DNA of 64,000 bases from Streptomyces aquilus (GTDB lineage: Bacteria > Actinomycetota > Actinomycetes > Streptomycetales > Streptomycetaceae): the NCBI RefSeq assembly GCF_003955715.1, contig NZ_CP034463.1, forward strand, positions 5,022,001 to 5,086,000. Direction: 5' to 3'. Below, piece by piece: positions 38,364 through 48,486 of the stretch. Below the pieces are notes generated by a model, which saw only the letters and a list, made by a program, of their open reading frames with translations, was not told the DNA's origin and made no database searches. A program made the position numbers and the translations under genes. Every line of letters starts with the position of its first letter. The stretch's first letter is position 1.

Positions 38364-39017
38364 TCAGATCCGGTAGCCGACGTGCGGGAGCGTCTCGATG
38401 ACCGGCGGGTCGCCGAGCTTGCGGCGCAGCCGGCTCACGGTGACCTTGACCGCGTTGCTGAACGGGTCGGCGTCCCGGTCCCAGGCCCGCTCCAGCAGCT
38501 CCTCGGCGGAGACGACGGCACCGCCGGCGGCGAGCAGCACCTCCAGGACGGCCATCTCCTTCGGCGACAGCTCCAGCCTGCGCCCGCCGCGCAGCACGGT
38601 GCGGCGGGCCGGGTCGAGCTCGATGTCACCGCGGACGAGGACGGGCGGCACGGCGGGCTGGTCGCGTCTGTCCAGGGCCTGGACGCGGGCGATGAGCTCG
38701 GCGAAGGAGAAGGGCTTGGCGAGGTAGTCGTCGGCGCCGAGATCCAGCCCGTCGACCCGGTCGGCGAGCGTCCCGGCGGCGGTGAGCATCAGCACCCGCG
38801 ACGGACAGCCCTGCCGCACCAGCGCCCGGCAGATGTCGTCCCCGTGCACGAGCGGCAGGTCACGGTCGAGTACGACGACGTCGTAGGCCCCGGTGGCGGC
38901 CCGGCTCAGCCCCTGCTCGCCGTCGTGCGCGAGCTCGACCTCCATGGCATGCCGCCGCAGCCCCCTCGCGACACTCTCCGCGAGATCCTTGTGGTCCTCC
39001 ACGATCAGTACGCGCAT
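38364..39017 (-). CDS. Second OmpR-family response regulator, paralogue of the next gene
   Basis: A 217-residue protein, closely similar in length and motifs to its downstream neighbour: MRVLIVEDH start, VVVLDRDLPLVHGDD phospho-acceptor region, DDYLAKPF, and a winged helix ending TLPHVGYRI. It has no kinase of its own in the window. Order on the minus strand is regulator, regulator, kinase, with 124 bp between the regulators, so an ancient tandem duplication is likely. Either both share the single kinase or this one answers to a distant kinase. Confidence 0.9.
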   Translation of the reverse strand: MRVLIVEDHKDLAESVARGLRRHAMEVELAHDGEQGLSRAATGAYDVVVLDRDLPLVHGDDICRALVRQGCPSRVLMLTAAGTLADRVDGLDLGADDYLAKPFSFAELIARVQALDRRDQPAVPPVLVRGDIELDPARRTVLRGGRRLELSPKEMAVLEVLLAAGGAVVSAEELLERAWDRDADPFSNAVKVTVSRLRRKLGDPPVIETLPHVGYRI

Positions 39018-39093
39018 GTCCCCACCCTGACACCCGGAAGGTCACCCAGGGGTAACAAGCAGACACGGCAGGCACGACCGCGCCTGCTCTCGG

Positions 39094-39167
39094 AGCCCCC
39101 TGTCGGATTCGAACCGACGACCTACGCATTACAAGTGCGTTGCTCTGGCCATCTGAGCTAAGGAGGC
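39094..39167 (-). tRNA. tRNA-Thr (UGU anticodon)
   Basis: A 74-nt cloverleaf with acceptor stem GCCTCCT/AGGGGGC (one G-U), anticodon loop CTTGTAA giving TGT, and T arm GGTTCGAATCC. CCA is not encoded. Its 3' end faces the two-component genes and the synthetase, as expected if a mobile element once integrated at this tRNA. Confidence 0.96.
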
Positions 39168-39382
39168 AGACGTACGGCTGTCGCGTACGCGCCCGTGCAG
39201 TGTACCCAGGTCCCGGCGGAGCCTTCTCGAAAATTTCGACGAAGTTCACATGCCCCGGACTACTGACAGATCCGGCGAACGCCAGGTAGCGTCCCCTCAA
39301 GTTCACCTGTGTGGACTACACCACCACCTTCCTACAACGGATCGTCCGGCACGTTCCTGCCGGTAGAAGGGGGCCCTTCACC
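39168..39382. other. Intergenic region upstream of msiK
   Basis: A 215-bp non-coding stretch between the tRNA and msiK. It should hold the msiK promoter and, on the other strand, the tRNA promoter. GTTCACA (39244) and GTTCACC (39301) are present but not in an 11-bp register. No clear operator could be assigned. Confidence 0.4.
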
Positions 39383-40471
<1,089 letters not shown>

Positions 40472-40521
40472 CGCGACACAACCAACAACAGAACAACCCG
40501 GGGTAAATCACCCAGGTTGAC

Positions 40522-40557
40522 GAGAAGGGCCCCGTAGACCGCTGCGGGGCCCTTCTC
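40522..40557 (+). terminator. Terminator of msiK
   Basis: A perfect 12-bp stem, gagaagggcccc (40522-40533) with ggggcccttctc (40546-40557), 51 nt after the msiK stop. There is no strong T tract, as is usual in Streptomyces. Confidence 0.85.
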
Positions 40558-40706
40558 GCGCCCCCGGGACCGCATCCAAATACCCCGGCAGACCGGGCAT
40601 TTCGAGCCGTGTGCGTCAACGCCTTACCCAATTCGAGGCACCAGTTCATCCCCCGAACCGGTGACTAAATGTCGCCAAATCATCACCCCGCGCTACCCTC
40701 ACACGC

Positions 40707-41150
40707 GTGAAGCACTCCACTAACCCACAGACGCGACGCGGCCGGGGCCCCGCCCGCCGTATCGGCCGCACGCTCGCCCTTGTCCTGCCCGTCTTCCTGG
40801 TGCTCTCCGGGACCCTCGCGGTCACCCGGGTCAACTGGACGGGGAGCCCCTCGGACTCGGTGCTCACCGCCTCCGACATCTCGGCGGCGCGTGCGAAGGC
40901 CCGTGCCCCGCAGGACGTGCTGCGCGACAAGCTCCTGACGGAGCTCCAGGAGGAGAACCCTGGCATCGCGCTGACCCACCTCCAGGAGGCCGTCAACGAC
41001 CGCCCGTCGCTCGCGAAGCACTGCGCGTCCATCGCCCGTGCGCTGGGCCGCGCGGCGGTGCGGGTGTACGGCCCGACGCGGGCGCAGTCGTACGCCCGGC
41101 CTGTCTGCGACACCTCCTTCGCCACGGGTGTGGCGGCCTCGCACACCTAG
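40707..41150 (+). CDS. Small membrane-anchored or secreted protein of unknown function
   Basis: A 147-residue protein with an Arg-rich N terminus and one hydrophobic segment at about residues 22-41 (TLALVLPVFLVLSGTLAV), so it is either anchored in the membrane or exported. The rest is a soluble Ala/Arg-rich domain with two Cys residues (in KHCASIA and PVCDTSF) that could form a disulfide outside the cell. No family was recognised. It stands alone between msiK and a nucleotidyltransferase, same strand. Confidence 0.75.
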   Translation: MKHSTNPQTRRGRGPARRIGRTLALVLPVFLVLSGTLAVTRVNWTGSPSDSVLTASDISAARAKARAPQDVLRDKLLTELQEENPGIALTHLQEAVNDRPSLAKHCASIARALGRAAVRVYGPTRAQSYARPVCDTSFATGVAASHT

Positions 41151-41260
41151 AGCCTGCCGAGGCTCACTGGAATTCGCTGTTCCACTTGTGGAGCGTTACG
41201 GCTGAATAAGAAACGGTTACCGGCAGAAGCCGCGAGCGGGACGCCACGTACAGTTCGGTC

Positions 41261-41992
41261 ATGACCGATCCGAACGCCGCGTCCCGCCCCGTTCAAGCCG
41301 TCGTCCTGGCAGGTGGCCAGGGTTCACGGCTGCGCCCCTACACCGACGACCGGCCCAAGCCGATGGTCGAGATCCCCGGCACGGGGACGCCGATCATCGG
41401 CCATCAGCTTGCCTGGCTCGCCGAGGAGGGCGTGACCGATGTGGTGGTCAGCTGCGGCCACCTCGCCGACGTCCTGCAGAAGTGGCTGGACTCCGCCGAT
41501 CTGCCGGTGAACGTGACGACCGTCGTCGAGACGGAGCCGCTGGGCCGCGGTGGCGGCCTCAAGTACGCGGCGGCGCATCTCCCACACCCCGACAAGCCCT
41601 GGTACGCGACCAACGGTGACATCTGGACCCGCTTCTCGCTGCGCGAGATGGCGGACTTCCACACCGAGCGCGACGCGGTGGCGACGCTGGCGCTGGCGCG
41701 CCCGCGGATTCCGTGGGGTGCCGTGCAGACCGACGGGTTCGGTCACGTCACCGACTTCATCGAGTCGCCGCCGACGACGTACGAGATCAATGCCGGTGTG
41801 TACGTCTTCTCGCCGGAGTTCGCCGAGATGCTCCCCGAGCGCGGGGACCACGAGCGGACGACGTTCCCGCATCTGGCGCGCGAGCTGCGGCTGGCCGGGT
41901 TCCCGATCCCGCAGGGGGCGTACTGGCGGGCGATCGACACGGCGAAGGACCTGACGGAGGCGGCGAAGGAACTGGCGGCGCTGGGCCGGTAG
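41261..41992 (+). CDS. Sugar-phosphate nucleotidyltransferase
   Basis: A 243-residue enzyme of the NTP_transferase family, which joins a sugar-1-phosphate to an NTP to make an activated nucleotide sugar. The N-terminal signature LAGGQGSRLRPYTDDRPKP binds the nucleotide and catalytic metal, with the family Lys in RPKPMVEI. NGDIWTRF is the metal-binding Asp region, and NAGVYVFSPEF is the usual sugar-contact segment. No C-terminal left-handed helix domain is present, so it is a short single-domain form. The sugar and nucleotide cannot be told from sequence alone. Confidence 0.9.
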   Translation: MTDPNAASRPVQAVVLAGGQGSRLRPYTDDRPKPMVEIPGTGTPIIGHQLAWLAEEGVTDVVVSCGHLADVLQKWLDSADLPVNVTTVVETEPLGRGGGLKYAAAHLPHPDKPWYATNGDIWTRFSLREMADFHTERDAVATLALARPRIPWGAVQTDGFGHVTDFIESPPTTYEINAGVYVFSPEFAEMLPERGDHERTTFPHLARELRLAGFPIPQGAYWRAIDTAKDLTEAAKELAALGR

Positions 41993-42043
41993 CAGCCCCA
42001 ATAGTCCCCAGCAGTACGGAACATCACGAACATACTGAACATC

Positions 42044-42075
42044 ACGAAGGGCCCCGCGGCTGCGGGGCCCTTCGT
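42044..42075. terminator. Bidirectional terminator between convergent genes
   Basis: A 14-bp perfect stem, acgaagggccccgc (42044-42057) with gcggggcccttcgt (42062-42075) and a ggct loop. It separates the nucleotidyltransferase from the convergent DoxX gene. Confidence 0.9.
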
Positions 42076-42131
42076 CGTCGGGCCTGCGGTTCAGCCGGTG
42101 GGTTGCCCGAGGATGCCTCCCACCGGCCCGT

Positions 42132-43757
42132 CTACCCCAACAGGCCGCCTACCAGGCCCGGTTCACCGGAGGACGTGCCTCCCGTGTCCGTTCCTCCGCT
42201 GGAGCCGGTGCCGCCGGTGGAGCCGGTCGGTCCTGAGCTGGTGCTGGGGGCCTGCTGGGCCGGGGAGGACTGCTGGGGCGGCGCCTGGCCGGTGCCCTGG
42301 GTCTGGCTGGGCGTGCCGGCCGTGCCGGTGTCGCGGGTGGCGCCCGGGGTGGTCGCGGCGCCGGAGGGGGTGGAACCGGCCGTGGCGCCCTGGGTGGGCG
42401 ACGTGGAGGCCTTGGGGCGCTTCTTGTGCTTGGCCGGGTCCTGCGGGAGCGGGGAGCCCGGAAGCTCGTTGCGCGGGGCCTCGCCGGGCCCGGGGACGAC
42501 GACCCGGTCGGCGTCCCGGACGGCACCGCCGAGGAGGGAGCCGATCAGCAGCGTGAGGCCGATGACGATGGCCGTCACGAGGGCGCCGCGGCGCAGGACG
42601 TAGCGGCGCAGGTCCCAGATGTCGGAGCGGGGTCCGAGGCGACGCCAGGCACTGCCCGCGAGCCGCCCGTCGATGGAGTAGACGGGGGCGCCGGCGATGA
42701 TCAGCGGGGACCAGGCGGCGAGGTAGATGATGTCGGGCGCGTCGTAGGCGGGGACGCTCTTCCAGCTGACCGTGAGGAGCAGCGCGGCGGAGAGCAGCGC
42801 GCCGAAGGCGGCGGCGACGCGCTGCCAGCAGCCGAGGATGGTGAGGACGCCGACGATGACCTGGAGGAAGGCGATGACCAGGCCGGAGCCGACGGGGTGG
42901 TGCAGCGCGAACTGGCGCAGCGGCTCGGCGACTTCCCAGGGGTGCAGGGTGTTGAGCCACTTGACCATGGAGCCGCGCTTGCCGCCGTCGAAGTAGACGG
43001 GGTCGCACAGCTTGCCCATGCCGGCGTAGATGGAGATGAAGCCGAGGAAGATGCGCAGCGGGAGGAGGACGACGCCGAGGTTCATGCGGCGGCCCGGGTA
43101 GTAGGCGTGCCGGGCGGGGTCGTCGCCGTGGCGCCTGCCGGGGGTGCCGGTCTCCGCGTCGACCGCTTCGGCGAACTGCTCGTCCGCGTAGGCGAGTTCC
43201 TCGTCGTAGGCACTGCCCACCGTGCGCATGCCGGGCAGCAGCGGCTCGTGGGTGCGCTGGGCGCCGACGACGGGGGTCTCGACGGTCTGGGTCAACGCGT
43301 CGTCGTAGCCGGGGTCGTAGCCGCCGTCGACGCCGACACGGGGGATGACCTGAGTGGCTCCGGCGTCGGCGGCCGGCTCCTCGACGGGGCGGACGCCGCC
43401 TCGCACGGCCTGGAGCAGGCGGTGGGCGCCGGTGTCGTCGGGGGCGGACTTGCCGCTCCAGACGACGGGCCGGCGGCGCGCCGCACCGGTGCCCGTGGCA
43501 CCGACGGCGGGCATCCGGGCGGTGTCCTCGGTGGCGCTCAAGTGCCGGGCGATCCGCGGGGATTGGGCCGCGCGTCTCGTCGTCGCGCCCAACTGCACGC
43601 GGAAGCTGGCGTGATTGACGATGATCTGCGCCGGATCGCTCGGCACCTTCACCATGCTCAGCGCGGGAGCGTCGTCGAGTCCGGAGGCGAATCCGGAGTT
43701 GAAGCCCGACGAGCGGTCCCCCGTGGGTGTGCGGGGTGTTCTGGTGTCCACACTCAT
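42132..43757 (-). CDS. DoxX-family integral membrane protein with long disordered tails
   Basis: A 541-residue protein. Residues 1 to about 220 are acidic and disordered and end near YYPGRRMNLG. A DoxX-like four-helix core follows at about 225-380, beginning LLPLRIFLGFISIYAGMGKLCDP with the Gly-Lys-Leu motif of the family, then one more membrane segment (VTAIVIGLTLLIGSLLGG). The C-terminal part of about 120 residues is Ser/Thr/Gly/Pro/Gln-rich and probably outside the membrane. The family is linked to redox-related membrane complexes, but no function is assigned here. Confidence 0.85.
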   Translation of the reverse strand: MSVDTRTPRTPTGDRSSGFNSGFASGLDDAPALSMVKVPSDPAQIIVNHASFRVQLGATTRRAAQSPRIARHLSATEDTARMPAVGATGTGAARRRPVVWSGKSAPDDTGAHRLLQAVRGGVRPVEEPAADAGATQVIPRVGVDGGYDPGYDDALTQTVETPVVGAQRTHEPLLPGMRTVGSAYDEELAYADEQFAEAVDAETGTPGRRHGDDPARHAYYPGRRMNLGVVLLPLRIFLGFISIYAGMGKLCDPVYFDGGKRGSMVKWLNTLHPWEVAEPLRQFALHHPVGSGLVIAFLQVIVGVLTILGCWQRVAAAFGALLSAALLLTVSWKSVPAYDAPDIIYLAAWSPLIIAGAPVYSIDGRLAGSAWRRLGPRSDIWDLRRYVLRRGALVTAIVIGLTLLIGSLLGGAVRDADRVVVPGPGEAPRNELPGSPLPQDPAKHKKRPKASTSPTQGATAGSTPSGAATTPGATRDTGTAGTPSQTQGTGQAPPQQSSPAQQAPSTSSGPTGSTGGTGSSGGTDTGGTSSGEPGLVGGLLG

Positions 43758-43909
43758 CTAACCGAGTGACGTGTGTTTAGGACACTGCTTTGACCGCCCG
43801 GATGTGTCCGGACCCCGTCAAGCTTGCACAGAACACCCCGATTACCCCGTACGGGTGAGGACGGGCACGCGCGTTCAGGTGCGGCGGGCGCCGCGGAAGC
43901 GCCCCGCCA

Positions 43910-44851
43910 TCAGCCGCGCCGACGCGCCGCCTCGTACAGCACGATCCCCGCCGCCACACCGGCGTTGAGGGACTCGGCGCCGCCCGGCATCGGGATGCGG
44001 ACGCGGAAGTCGCAGGTCTCGCCGACGAGTCGGGACAGGCCCTTGCCCTCGCTGCCGACCACGATGACGACCGGGCCGTCGAGGGCGTCCAGTTCGCCGA
44101 CCTCGTGCTCACCGTCGGCGGCGAGGCCGACGACGACGATGCCGGCCTTCTTGTAGCCCTCCAGGGCGCGCGTGAGGTTGGTGGCGCGGGCGACCGGCGT
44201 CCGGGCGGCCGTACCGGCGGACGTCTTCCAGGCACCGGCGGTCATGCCGGCCGCGCGCCGCTCGGGCACGACGACACCGTGGCCGCCGAAGGCGGAGACG
44301 GAGCGGACGACGGCGCCCAGGTTGCGCGGGTCGGTCACGCCGTCCAGCGCGACGATCAGCGGGTCCTCGCCGTCGTCGTAGGCGGCGCTGGCGAGGTCCT
44401 CGGGGTGCGCGTACTCGTACGGCGGGACCTGGAGGACGAGGCCCTGGTGGTTGAGGCCGTTGGTCATGCGGTCGAGCTCGGGGCGGGGGGCCTCCATGAG
44501 GTTGATCCCGCCGCGCTCGGCCGCGAGCTGGAGCGCCTCGCGCACCCGCTCGTCGTTGTCGATGAACTGCTGGACGTAGAGCGTCGTCGCCGGCACGCCC
44601 TCACGCAGCGCCTCGACGACGGGGTTGCGCCCGACGACCATCTCGGAGGTGCCCTTGCCGCCCCGGCCGCGCGGCACGGGACGACGCGCCGCCTGCTTGG
44701 CCTTGGCGGTGGCGATGCGGTTCTTCTTGTGCTTCTTGCGCATCTCGGCGGGCGGGGTCGGGCCCTTGCCCTCGAGACCCTTGCGTCGCTGGCCGCCACT
44801 GCCGACCTGCGCGCCCTTCTTGCCGGACATGCGGCGGTTGTTGGCTGCCAT
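43910..44851 (-). CDS. rlmB: 23S rRNA (guanosine-2'-O)-methyltransferase, RlmB/TrmH family
   Basis: A 313-residue SPOUT methyltransferase that 2'-O-methylates a ribose in 23S rRNA using SAM. A basic, low-complexity N-terminal extension (about residues 1-68) is typical of actinobacterial members. The substrate-binding domain starts at [13 protein letters not shown]. The trefoil-knot core shows [28 protein letters not shown] and the SAM loop [18 protein letters not shown]. It follows cysS on the same strand, an arrangement common in actinobacteria. The exact guanosine is by family analogy. Confidence 0.93.
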   Translation of the reverse strand: MAANNRRMSGKKGAQVGSGGQRRKGLEGKGPTPPAEMRKKHKKNRIATAKAKQAARRPVPRGRGGKGTSEMVVGRNPVVEALREGVPATTLYVQQFIDNDERVREALQLAAERGGINLMEAPRPELDRMTNGLNHQGLVLQVPPYEYAHPEDLASAAYDDGEDPLIVALDGVTDPRNLGAVVRSVSAFGGHGVVVPERRAAGMTAGAWKTSAGTAARTPVARATNLTRALEGYKKAGIVVVGLAADGEHEVGELDALDGPVVIVVGSEGKGLSRLVGETCDFRVRIPMPGGAESLNAGVAAGIVLYEAARRRG

Positions 44852-44912
44852 GACCTACCTGTCCTACGTCGTCGAAATGTTCGTACGTCTGTGAAGTGTG
44901 CTCTATGAAGTG

Positions 44913-44938
44913 TGCCGCCCGGAGAGCCGGACGGCACA
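44913..44938 (-). terminator. Terminator of cysS
   Basis: On the minus strand GTGCCGTCCGG pairs with CCGGGCGGCAC (one G-U) around CTCT, 27 nt beyond the cysS stop. It precedes the methyltransferase gene. Confidence 0.7.
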
Positions 44939-44964
44939 ATCGATCTTCGTGACCGGGGTGGGGC

Positions 44965-46365
44965 TCAGCGGGGGCCGAGGCTCCAGCGCGGTCCCTGGGG
45001 GCTGTCCTCGATGGCCAGTCCGGACTGGTTGAGCTGGTCGCGGATGGCGTCCGCGGTGGCCCAGTCCTTGCGTCCGCGGGCGGCCTCGCGCTGGTCGAGG
45101 ACGAGGCGGACGAGGCTGTCGACCACGCCGTGCAGGTCCTCGCCGCGGTCGGTCTCGCCGGCCCAGTGCGGGTCGAGCGGGTCCAGGCCGAGGACGCCGA
45201 GCATGGCGCGGACCTCGGCGAGCCGGGCCACGGCGGCTTCCTTGTCGTCGGCGGCCAGGGCGGAGTTGCCCTGGCGGACCGTGGTGTGGACGATGGCGAG
45301 CGCCTGTGGGACGCCCAGGTCGTCGTCCATGGCCTCGGCGAAGGCGGGCGGGACGTCGGCGGCGGGCTCGACCGTCCCCCCGGCCTTCTCCACGACGCGC
45401 TGGATGAAGCCCTCGATGCGCGCGAACGCCGACTCGGCCTCGCGCAGCGACTCCTCGCTGTACTCGATCATCGAGCGGTAGTGCGGGGTGCCGAGGTAGT
45501 AGCGCAGCACGATCGGGCGCCAGGCCTTGACCATCTCGCTGACCAGCACGCTGTTGCCCAGCGACTTGGACATCTTGTCGCCCGCCATGGTGACCCAGGC
45601 GTTGTGCACCCAGTACTGCGCGAAGTCGTCGCCGAAGGCCTTGGCCTGGGCGATCTCGTTCTCGTGGTGCGGGAAGATCAGGTCGAGGCCGCCGCCGTGG
45701 ATGTCGAAGGCGGTGCCGAGGTATTTGTGCGCCATGGCCGAGCACTCCAGGTGCCAGCCGGGGCGCCCGCGGCCCCACGGCGTGCCCCAGGTGGGCTCGC
45801 CGGGCTTGGCGGACTTCCACATGGCGAAGTCGCGCGGGTCCCGCTTGCCGGTCTCGCCCTCGCCGGACGGCTGGAGCAGGTTGTCCAGCTCCTGCCGGGA
45901 CAGCTCCAGGTAGCCGGGGAAGGAGCGCACGTCGAAGTAGACGTTGCCGTCGGCCTCGTAGGCGTGGCCGCGCTCGATGAGGCCCTGCATCATCTCGACC
46001 ATCTCGGTCACATGGCCGGTGGCCCGCGGCTCGTAGGTGGGCGGGAGGCAGCCGAGGGCGGCGTAGCCCTCGTTGAAGGCGCGTTCGTTCTCGTACCCGA
46101 TGGACCACCAGGGGCGGCCCTGTTCGGCCGCCTTGGCGATGATCTTGTCGTCGATGTCCGTGACGTTCCTGATGAACGTCACGTCATAGCCGCGGTACTC
46201 GAACCACCGGCGCATGATGTCGAAGTTGAGCCCCGACCGGATGTGCCCGATGTGCGGTGCGGCCTGCACGGTGGCACCACAGAGGTAGATCGAGACGCAG
46301 CCCGGCGTGAGCGGGGTGAAGTCACGGATCTGCCGGGCGTTGGTGTCGTACAGGCGAATAGTCAC
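44965..46365 (-). CDS. cysS: Cysteinyl-tRNA synthetase
   Basis: A 466-residue class I synthetase that charges tRNA-Cys. The HIGH motif reads HIGH at residues 38-41 and KMSKS lies in GDKMSKSLGN. Zn ligands are visible at CGATV, in WHLECSAMA and in HHENEIAQ. Length and architecture are normal. It lies downstream of ispF on the same strand, 88 bp apart with a hairpin between. Actinobacteria have a paralogue, MshC, for mycothiol synthesis. The length and full C-terminal anticodon-binding region favour CysS. Confidence 0.95.
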   Translation of the reverse strand: MTIRLYDTNARQIRDFTPLTPGCVSIYLCGATVQAAPHIGHIRSGLNFDIMRRWFEYRGYDVTFIRNVTDIDDKIIAKAAEQGRPWWSIGYENERAFNEGYAALGCLPPTYEPRATGHVTEMVEMMQGLIERGHAYEADGNVYFDVRSFPGYLELSRQELDNLLQPSGEGETGKRDPRDFAMWKSAKPGEPTWGTPWGRGRPGWHLECSAMAHKYLGTAFDIHGGGLDLIFPHHENEIAQAKAFGDDFAQYWVHNAWVTMAGDKMSKSLGNSVLVSEMVKAWRPIVLRYYLGTPHYRSMIEYSEESLREAESAFARIEGFIQRVVEKAGGTVEPAADVPPAFAEAMDDDLGVPQALAIVHTTVRQGNSALAADDKEAAVARLAEVRAMLGVLGLDPLDPHWAGETDRGEDLHGVVDSLVRLVLDQREAARGRKDWATADAIRDQLNQSGLAIEDSPQGPRWSLGPR

Positions 46366-46417
46366 GAGACCAGGGTAGTAGGCGATGCCTAGTGCATCGG
46401 ACGGATGTGGATAACAG

Positions 46418-46468
46418 TCATCCTCGGGTTCGTCCGAGGATTCATAAGAGGGTTCATCCTCGGGTTCG
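46418..46468 (-). repeat. 15-bp direct repeat and hairpin at the end of ispF
   Basis: The 15-mer tcatcctcgggttcg occurs at 46418-46432 and 46454-46468, period 36, and the second copy contains the ispF stop codon. The first copy also forms an 8-bp hairpin, atcctcgg (46420-46427) with ccgaggat (46434-46441), which could act as a weak terminator or cysS leader structure on the minus strand. Confidence 0.7.
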
Positions 46469-46954
46469 GACGACCAGTGCGGTCGCCACCGCCATCAGTC
46501 CTTCGTCCCTGCCGGGGAAGCCCAGTCCGTCCGTGGTCGCGCCCGACACCGACACCGGTGCCCCGGCCGCCTCGGACAGGATCTTCTGCGCCTCGTCCCG
46601 CCGCTTGCCGATCTTCGGGCGCGGTCCCACGACCTGTACGGCGATGTTCCCGATCCGGAATCCGGCGTCCCGCACGATCCGCGCGGCCTCCGTCAACAAG
46701 GTGATCCCGGAAGCACCCGACCACTCGGGCCGACCGGTGCCGAAGTGCTGACCGAGGTCGCCGAGGCCCGCCGCGGAGAACAGCGCGTTGCAGGCGGCGT
46801 GCGCGACGACGTCGGCGTCGGAGTGACCGGCCAGGCCCGGGCCCTCGCCCTCCCATTTCAGCCCGGCGCACCACAGCTCGCGACCCTCTTCGAAGGCGTG
46901 GATGTCGGTACCGATGCCGACCTGGGGGAGGACCATGGGTGTCTCAGAAGCCAT
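46454..46954 (-). CDS. ispF: 2-C-methyl-D-erythritol 2,4-cyclodiphosphate synthase
   Basis: A 166-residue enzyme of the MEP isoprenoid pathway that cyclises CDP-methylerythritol 2-phosphate and releases CMP. The metal-binding DIH motif is in GTDIHAF, followed by the family motif [11 protein letters not shown]. The [13 protein letters not shown] segment near the C terminus belongs to the CDP site. It overlaps the 3' end of ispD by 11 bp, so the two are translationally coupled and catalyse close steps of the same pathway. Confidence 0.96.
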   Translation of the reverse strand: MASETPMVLPQVGIGTDIHAFEEGRELWCAGLKWEGEGPGLAGHSDADVVAHAACNALFSAAGLGDLGQHFGTGRPEWSGASGITLLTEAARIVRDAGFRIGNIAVQVVGPRPKIGKRRDEAQKILSEAAGAPVSVSGATTDGLGFPGRDEGLMAVATALVVRTRG

Positions 46955-47708
46955 CGTTGAGCCTCCTGCGGGCCAGGACCGCCTCGGCGAGCACGAGGTC
47001 GAGGGGGCGGGTCACCTTGAAGGCCTCTTCATGCCCGGGCACGACCACGACGGTCAGGCCGAGCTGCTCGACCATGCTGGCGTCGTCGGTGACGTTGTCG
47101 GTGACCGTCTCGTGGGCGCGGACCAGGGTGGCCCGGTCGAAGCCCTGCGGGGTCTGCACCGCACGCAGCCGGGCGCGCTCGGGGGTGGCGACGACCGGCT
47201 CGGGGTCGCCCGCGGCCGAGGCGGGCTCGACCTCCTTGACGGTGTCGGCGAGCGGCAGCGCGGGCACGACGGCCGGCGCGCCGTCCCGTACGGCCTCGAT
47301 GACGGCGTCGACGGTGTCCACCGGGACCAGCGGGCGGGCCGCGTCATGGACGAGGACGATGTCGTACTCCGGCGGCAGGGCGTCCAGGCCGAGCTTCACG
47401 GAGTCCTGGCGCTCGGCGCCGCCCGGGACGATGAGGAAGTCGGTGCGCTCGGGCAGGGCGTGCGCGTCGAGGAGGCTCTTGACCTCGGCGGCGCCGTCGG
47501 GCGGGGCCACGACGACGACCAGGGAGACCGCGCGGGAGGCGGCCATCGCGCGGACCGCGTGGATCAGCATCGGGGTGCCGTTCAGCGCGCGGAGTGCTTT
47601 GGGGGCGCCTGGACCAAGGCGTACGCCCCGGCCGGCGGCCGGGATCACGACCGCTGTGCGGGCTTCGGCACGGGCCGTCGTGGGCGAAGGGCGCGAATCG
47701 TCAGACAT
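46944..47708 (-). CDS. ispD: 2-C-methyl-D-erythritol 4-phosphate cytidylyltransferase
   Basis: A 254-residue enzyme that transfers CMP from CTP to methylerythritol 4-phosphate. The CTP-binding loop reads [18 protein letters not shown], with the catalytic Arg and Lys, followed by [13 protein letters not shown], the VHDAARPLV metal motif and [10 protein letters not shown]. The N terminus carries about 17 extra polar residues before the fold. Its end overlaps ispF. Upstream on the same strand, 295 bp away, is carD. Confidence 0.95.
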   Translation of the reverse strand: MSDDSRPSPTTARAEARTAVVIPAAGRGVRLGPGAPKALRALNGTPMLIHAVRAMAASRAVSLVVVVAPPDGAAEVKSLLDAHALPERTDFLIVPGGAERQDSVKLGLDALPPEYDIVLVHDAARPLVPVDTVDAVIEAVRDGAPAVVPALPLADTVKEVEPASAAGDPEPVVATPERARLRAVQTPQGFDRATLVRAHETVTDNVTDDASMVEQLGLTVVVVPGHEEAFKVTRPLDLVLAEAVLARRRLNDGF

Positions 47709-48003
47709 CGGTTCCTGTCAGGTTTGTGTGCTCGGCCAACGTGGGTACGACAGACAGCGTGCCGGGCGCGACGCCTTGACCGGACCCTTCCGTGACGCGC
47801 CGGTCGAGCCAGCTGCCCGGGCCCGGCACGCCAAGTATCGGGGGCTCCAGGTGTCGGGGGTCCCCATCCCAGTGGTCGCACCGGACGGTTGCGTGCGAAC
47901 GTACGGTGTCCGGGCATGGACATGCCGCAGCGCCCGGCGACTGTGGAATGTCATCGGGCACCGCGGCATTTTCAGAGTGCTGGCCTGGCGGCAGCGGGCG
48001 TCG
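47709..48003. other. Intergenic region between carD and ispD
   Basis: This 295-bp stretch contains no convincing gene on either strand. It should hold the ispD-ispF promoter. No terminator or operator could be recognised. Confidence 0.4.
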
Positions 48004-48486
48004 TCAGGACGCGAGGACCTCGTCGAGCAGGGCCTCGGCCTTGTCCTCGTTCGTGTTCTCCGCGAGGGCGAGCTCGCTCACCAGGATCTGGCGGGCCTTG
48101 GCGAGCATGCGCTTCTCACCGGCGGAGAGTCCACGCTCGCGCTCACGACGCCACAGGTCACGCACTACTTCCGCGACCTTGATGACATCGCCGGAGGCGA
48201 GCTTCTCCAGATTTGCCTTGTAGCGACGGGACCAGTTCGTGGGCTCCTCGGCGTACGGCGCGCGCAGCACCTCGAAGACCCGGTCCAGCCCGTCCTGACC
48301 GACCACATCACGCACGCCGACGAACTCCGCATTGTCCGCTGGCACACGTACCGTCAGGTCACCCTGGGCGACCTTCAGCACCAAGTAGGTCTTGTCCACG
48401 CCTTTGATCTGGCGAGTTTCGATGGCCTCGATCAGCGCGGCCCCGTGATGGGGATAGACCACGGTGTCGCCAACCTTGAACGTCAT
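48004..48486 (-). CDS. carD: CarD-family RNA polymerase-binding regulator
   Basis: A 160-residue protein that binds the RNA polymerase beta subunit and stabilises open promoter complexes, mostly at housekeeping and rRNA promoters. The N-terminal Tudor-like RNAP-interaction domain starts [20 protein letters not shown]. The helical C-terminal DNA-binding part includes [16 protein letters not shown] and [17 protein letters not shown]. The length matches mycobacterial CarD. Its position upstream of ispD-ispF is conserved in actinobacteria. Confidence 0.95.
   Translation of the reverse strand: MTFKVGDTVVYPHHGAALIEAIETRQIKGVDKTYLVLKVAQGDLTVRVPADNAEFVGVRDVVGQDGLDRVFEVLRAPYAEEPTNWSRRYKANLEKLASGDVIKVAEVVRDLWRRERERGLSAGEKRMLAKARQILVSELALAENTNEDKAEALLDEVLAS

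Noticed and set aside
39244-39310. PHO box upstream of msiK
   Set aside because: GTTCACA and GTTCACC occur 57 bp apart, not in the 11-bp register needed for PhoP direct-repeat units.
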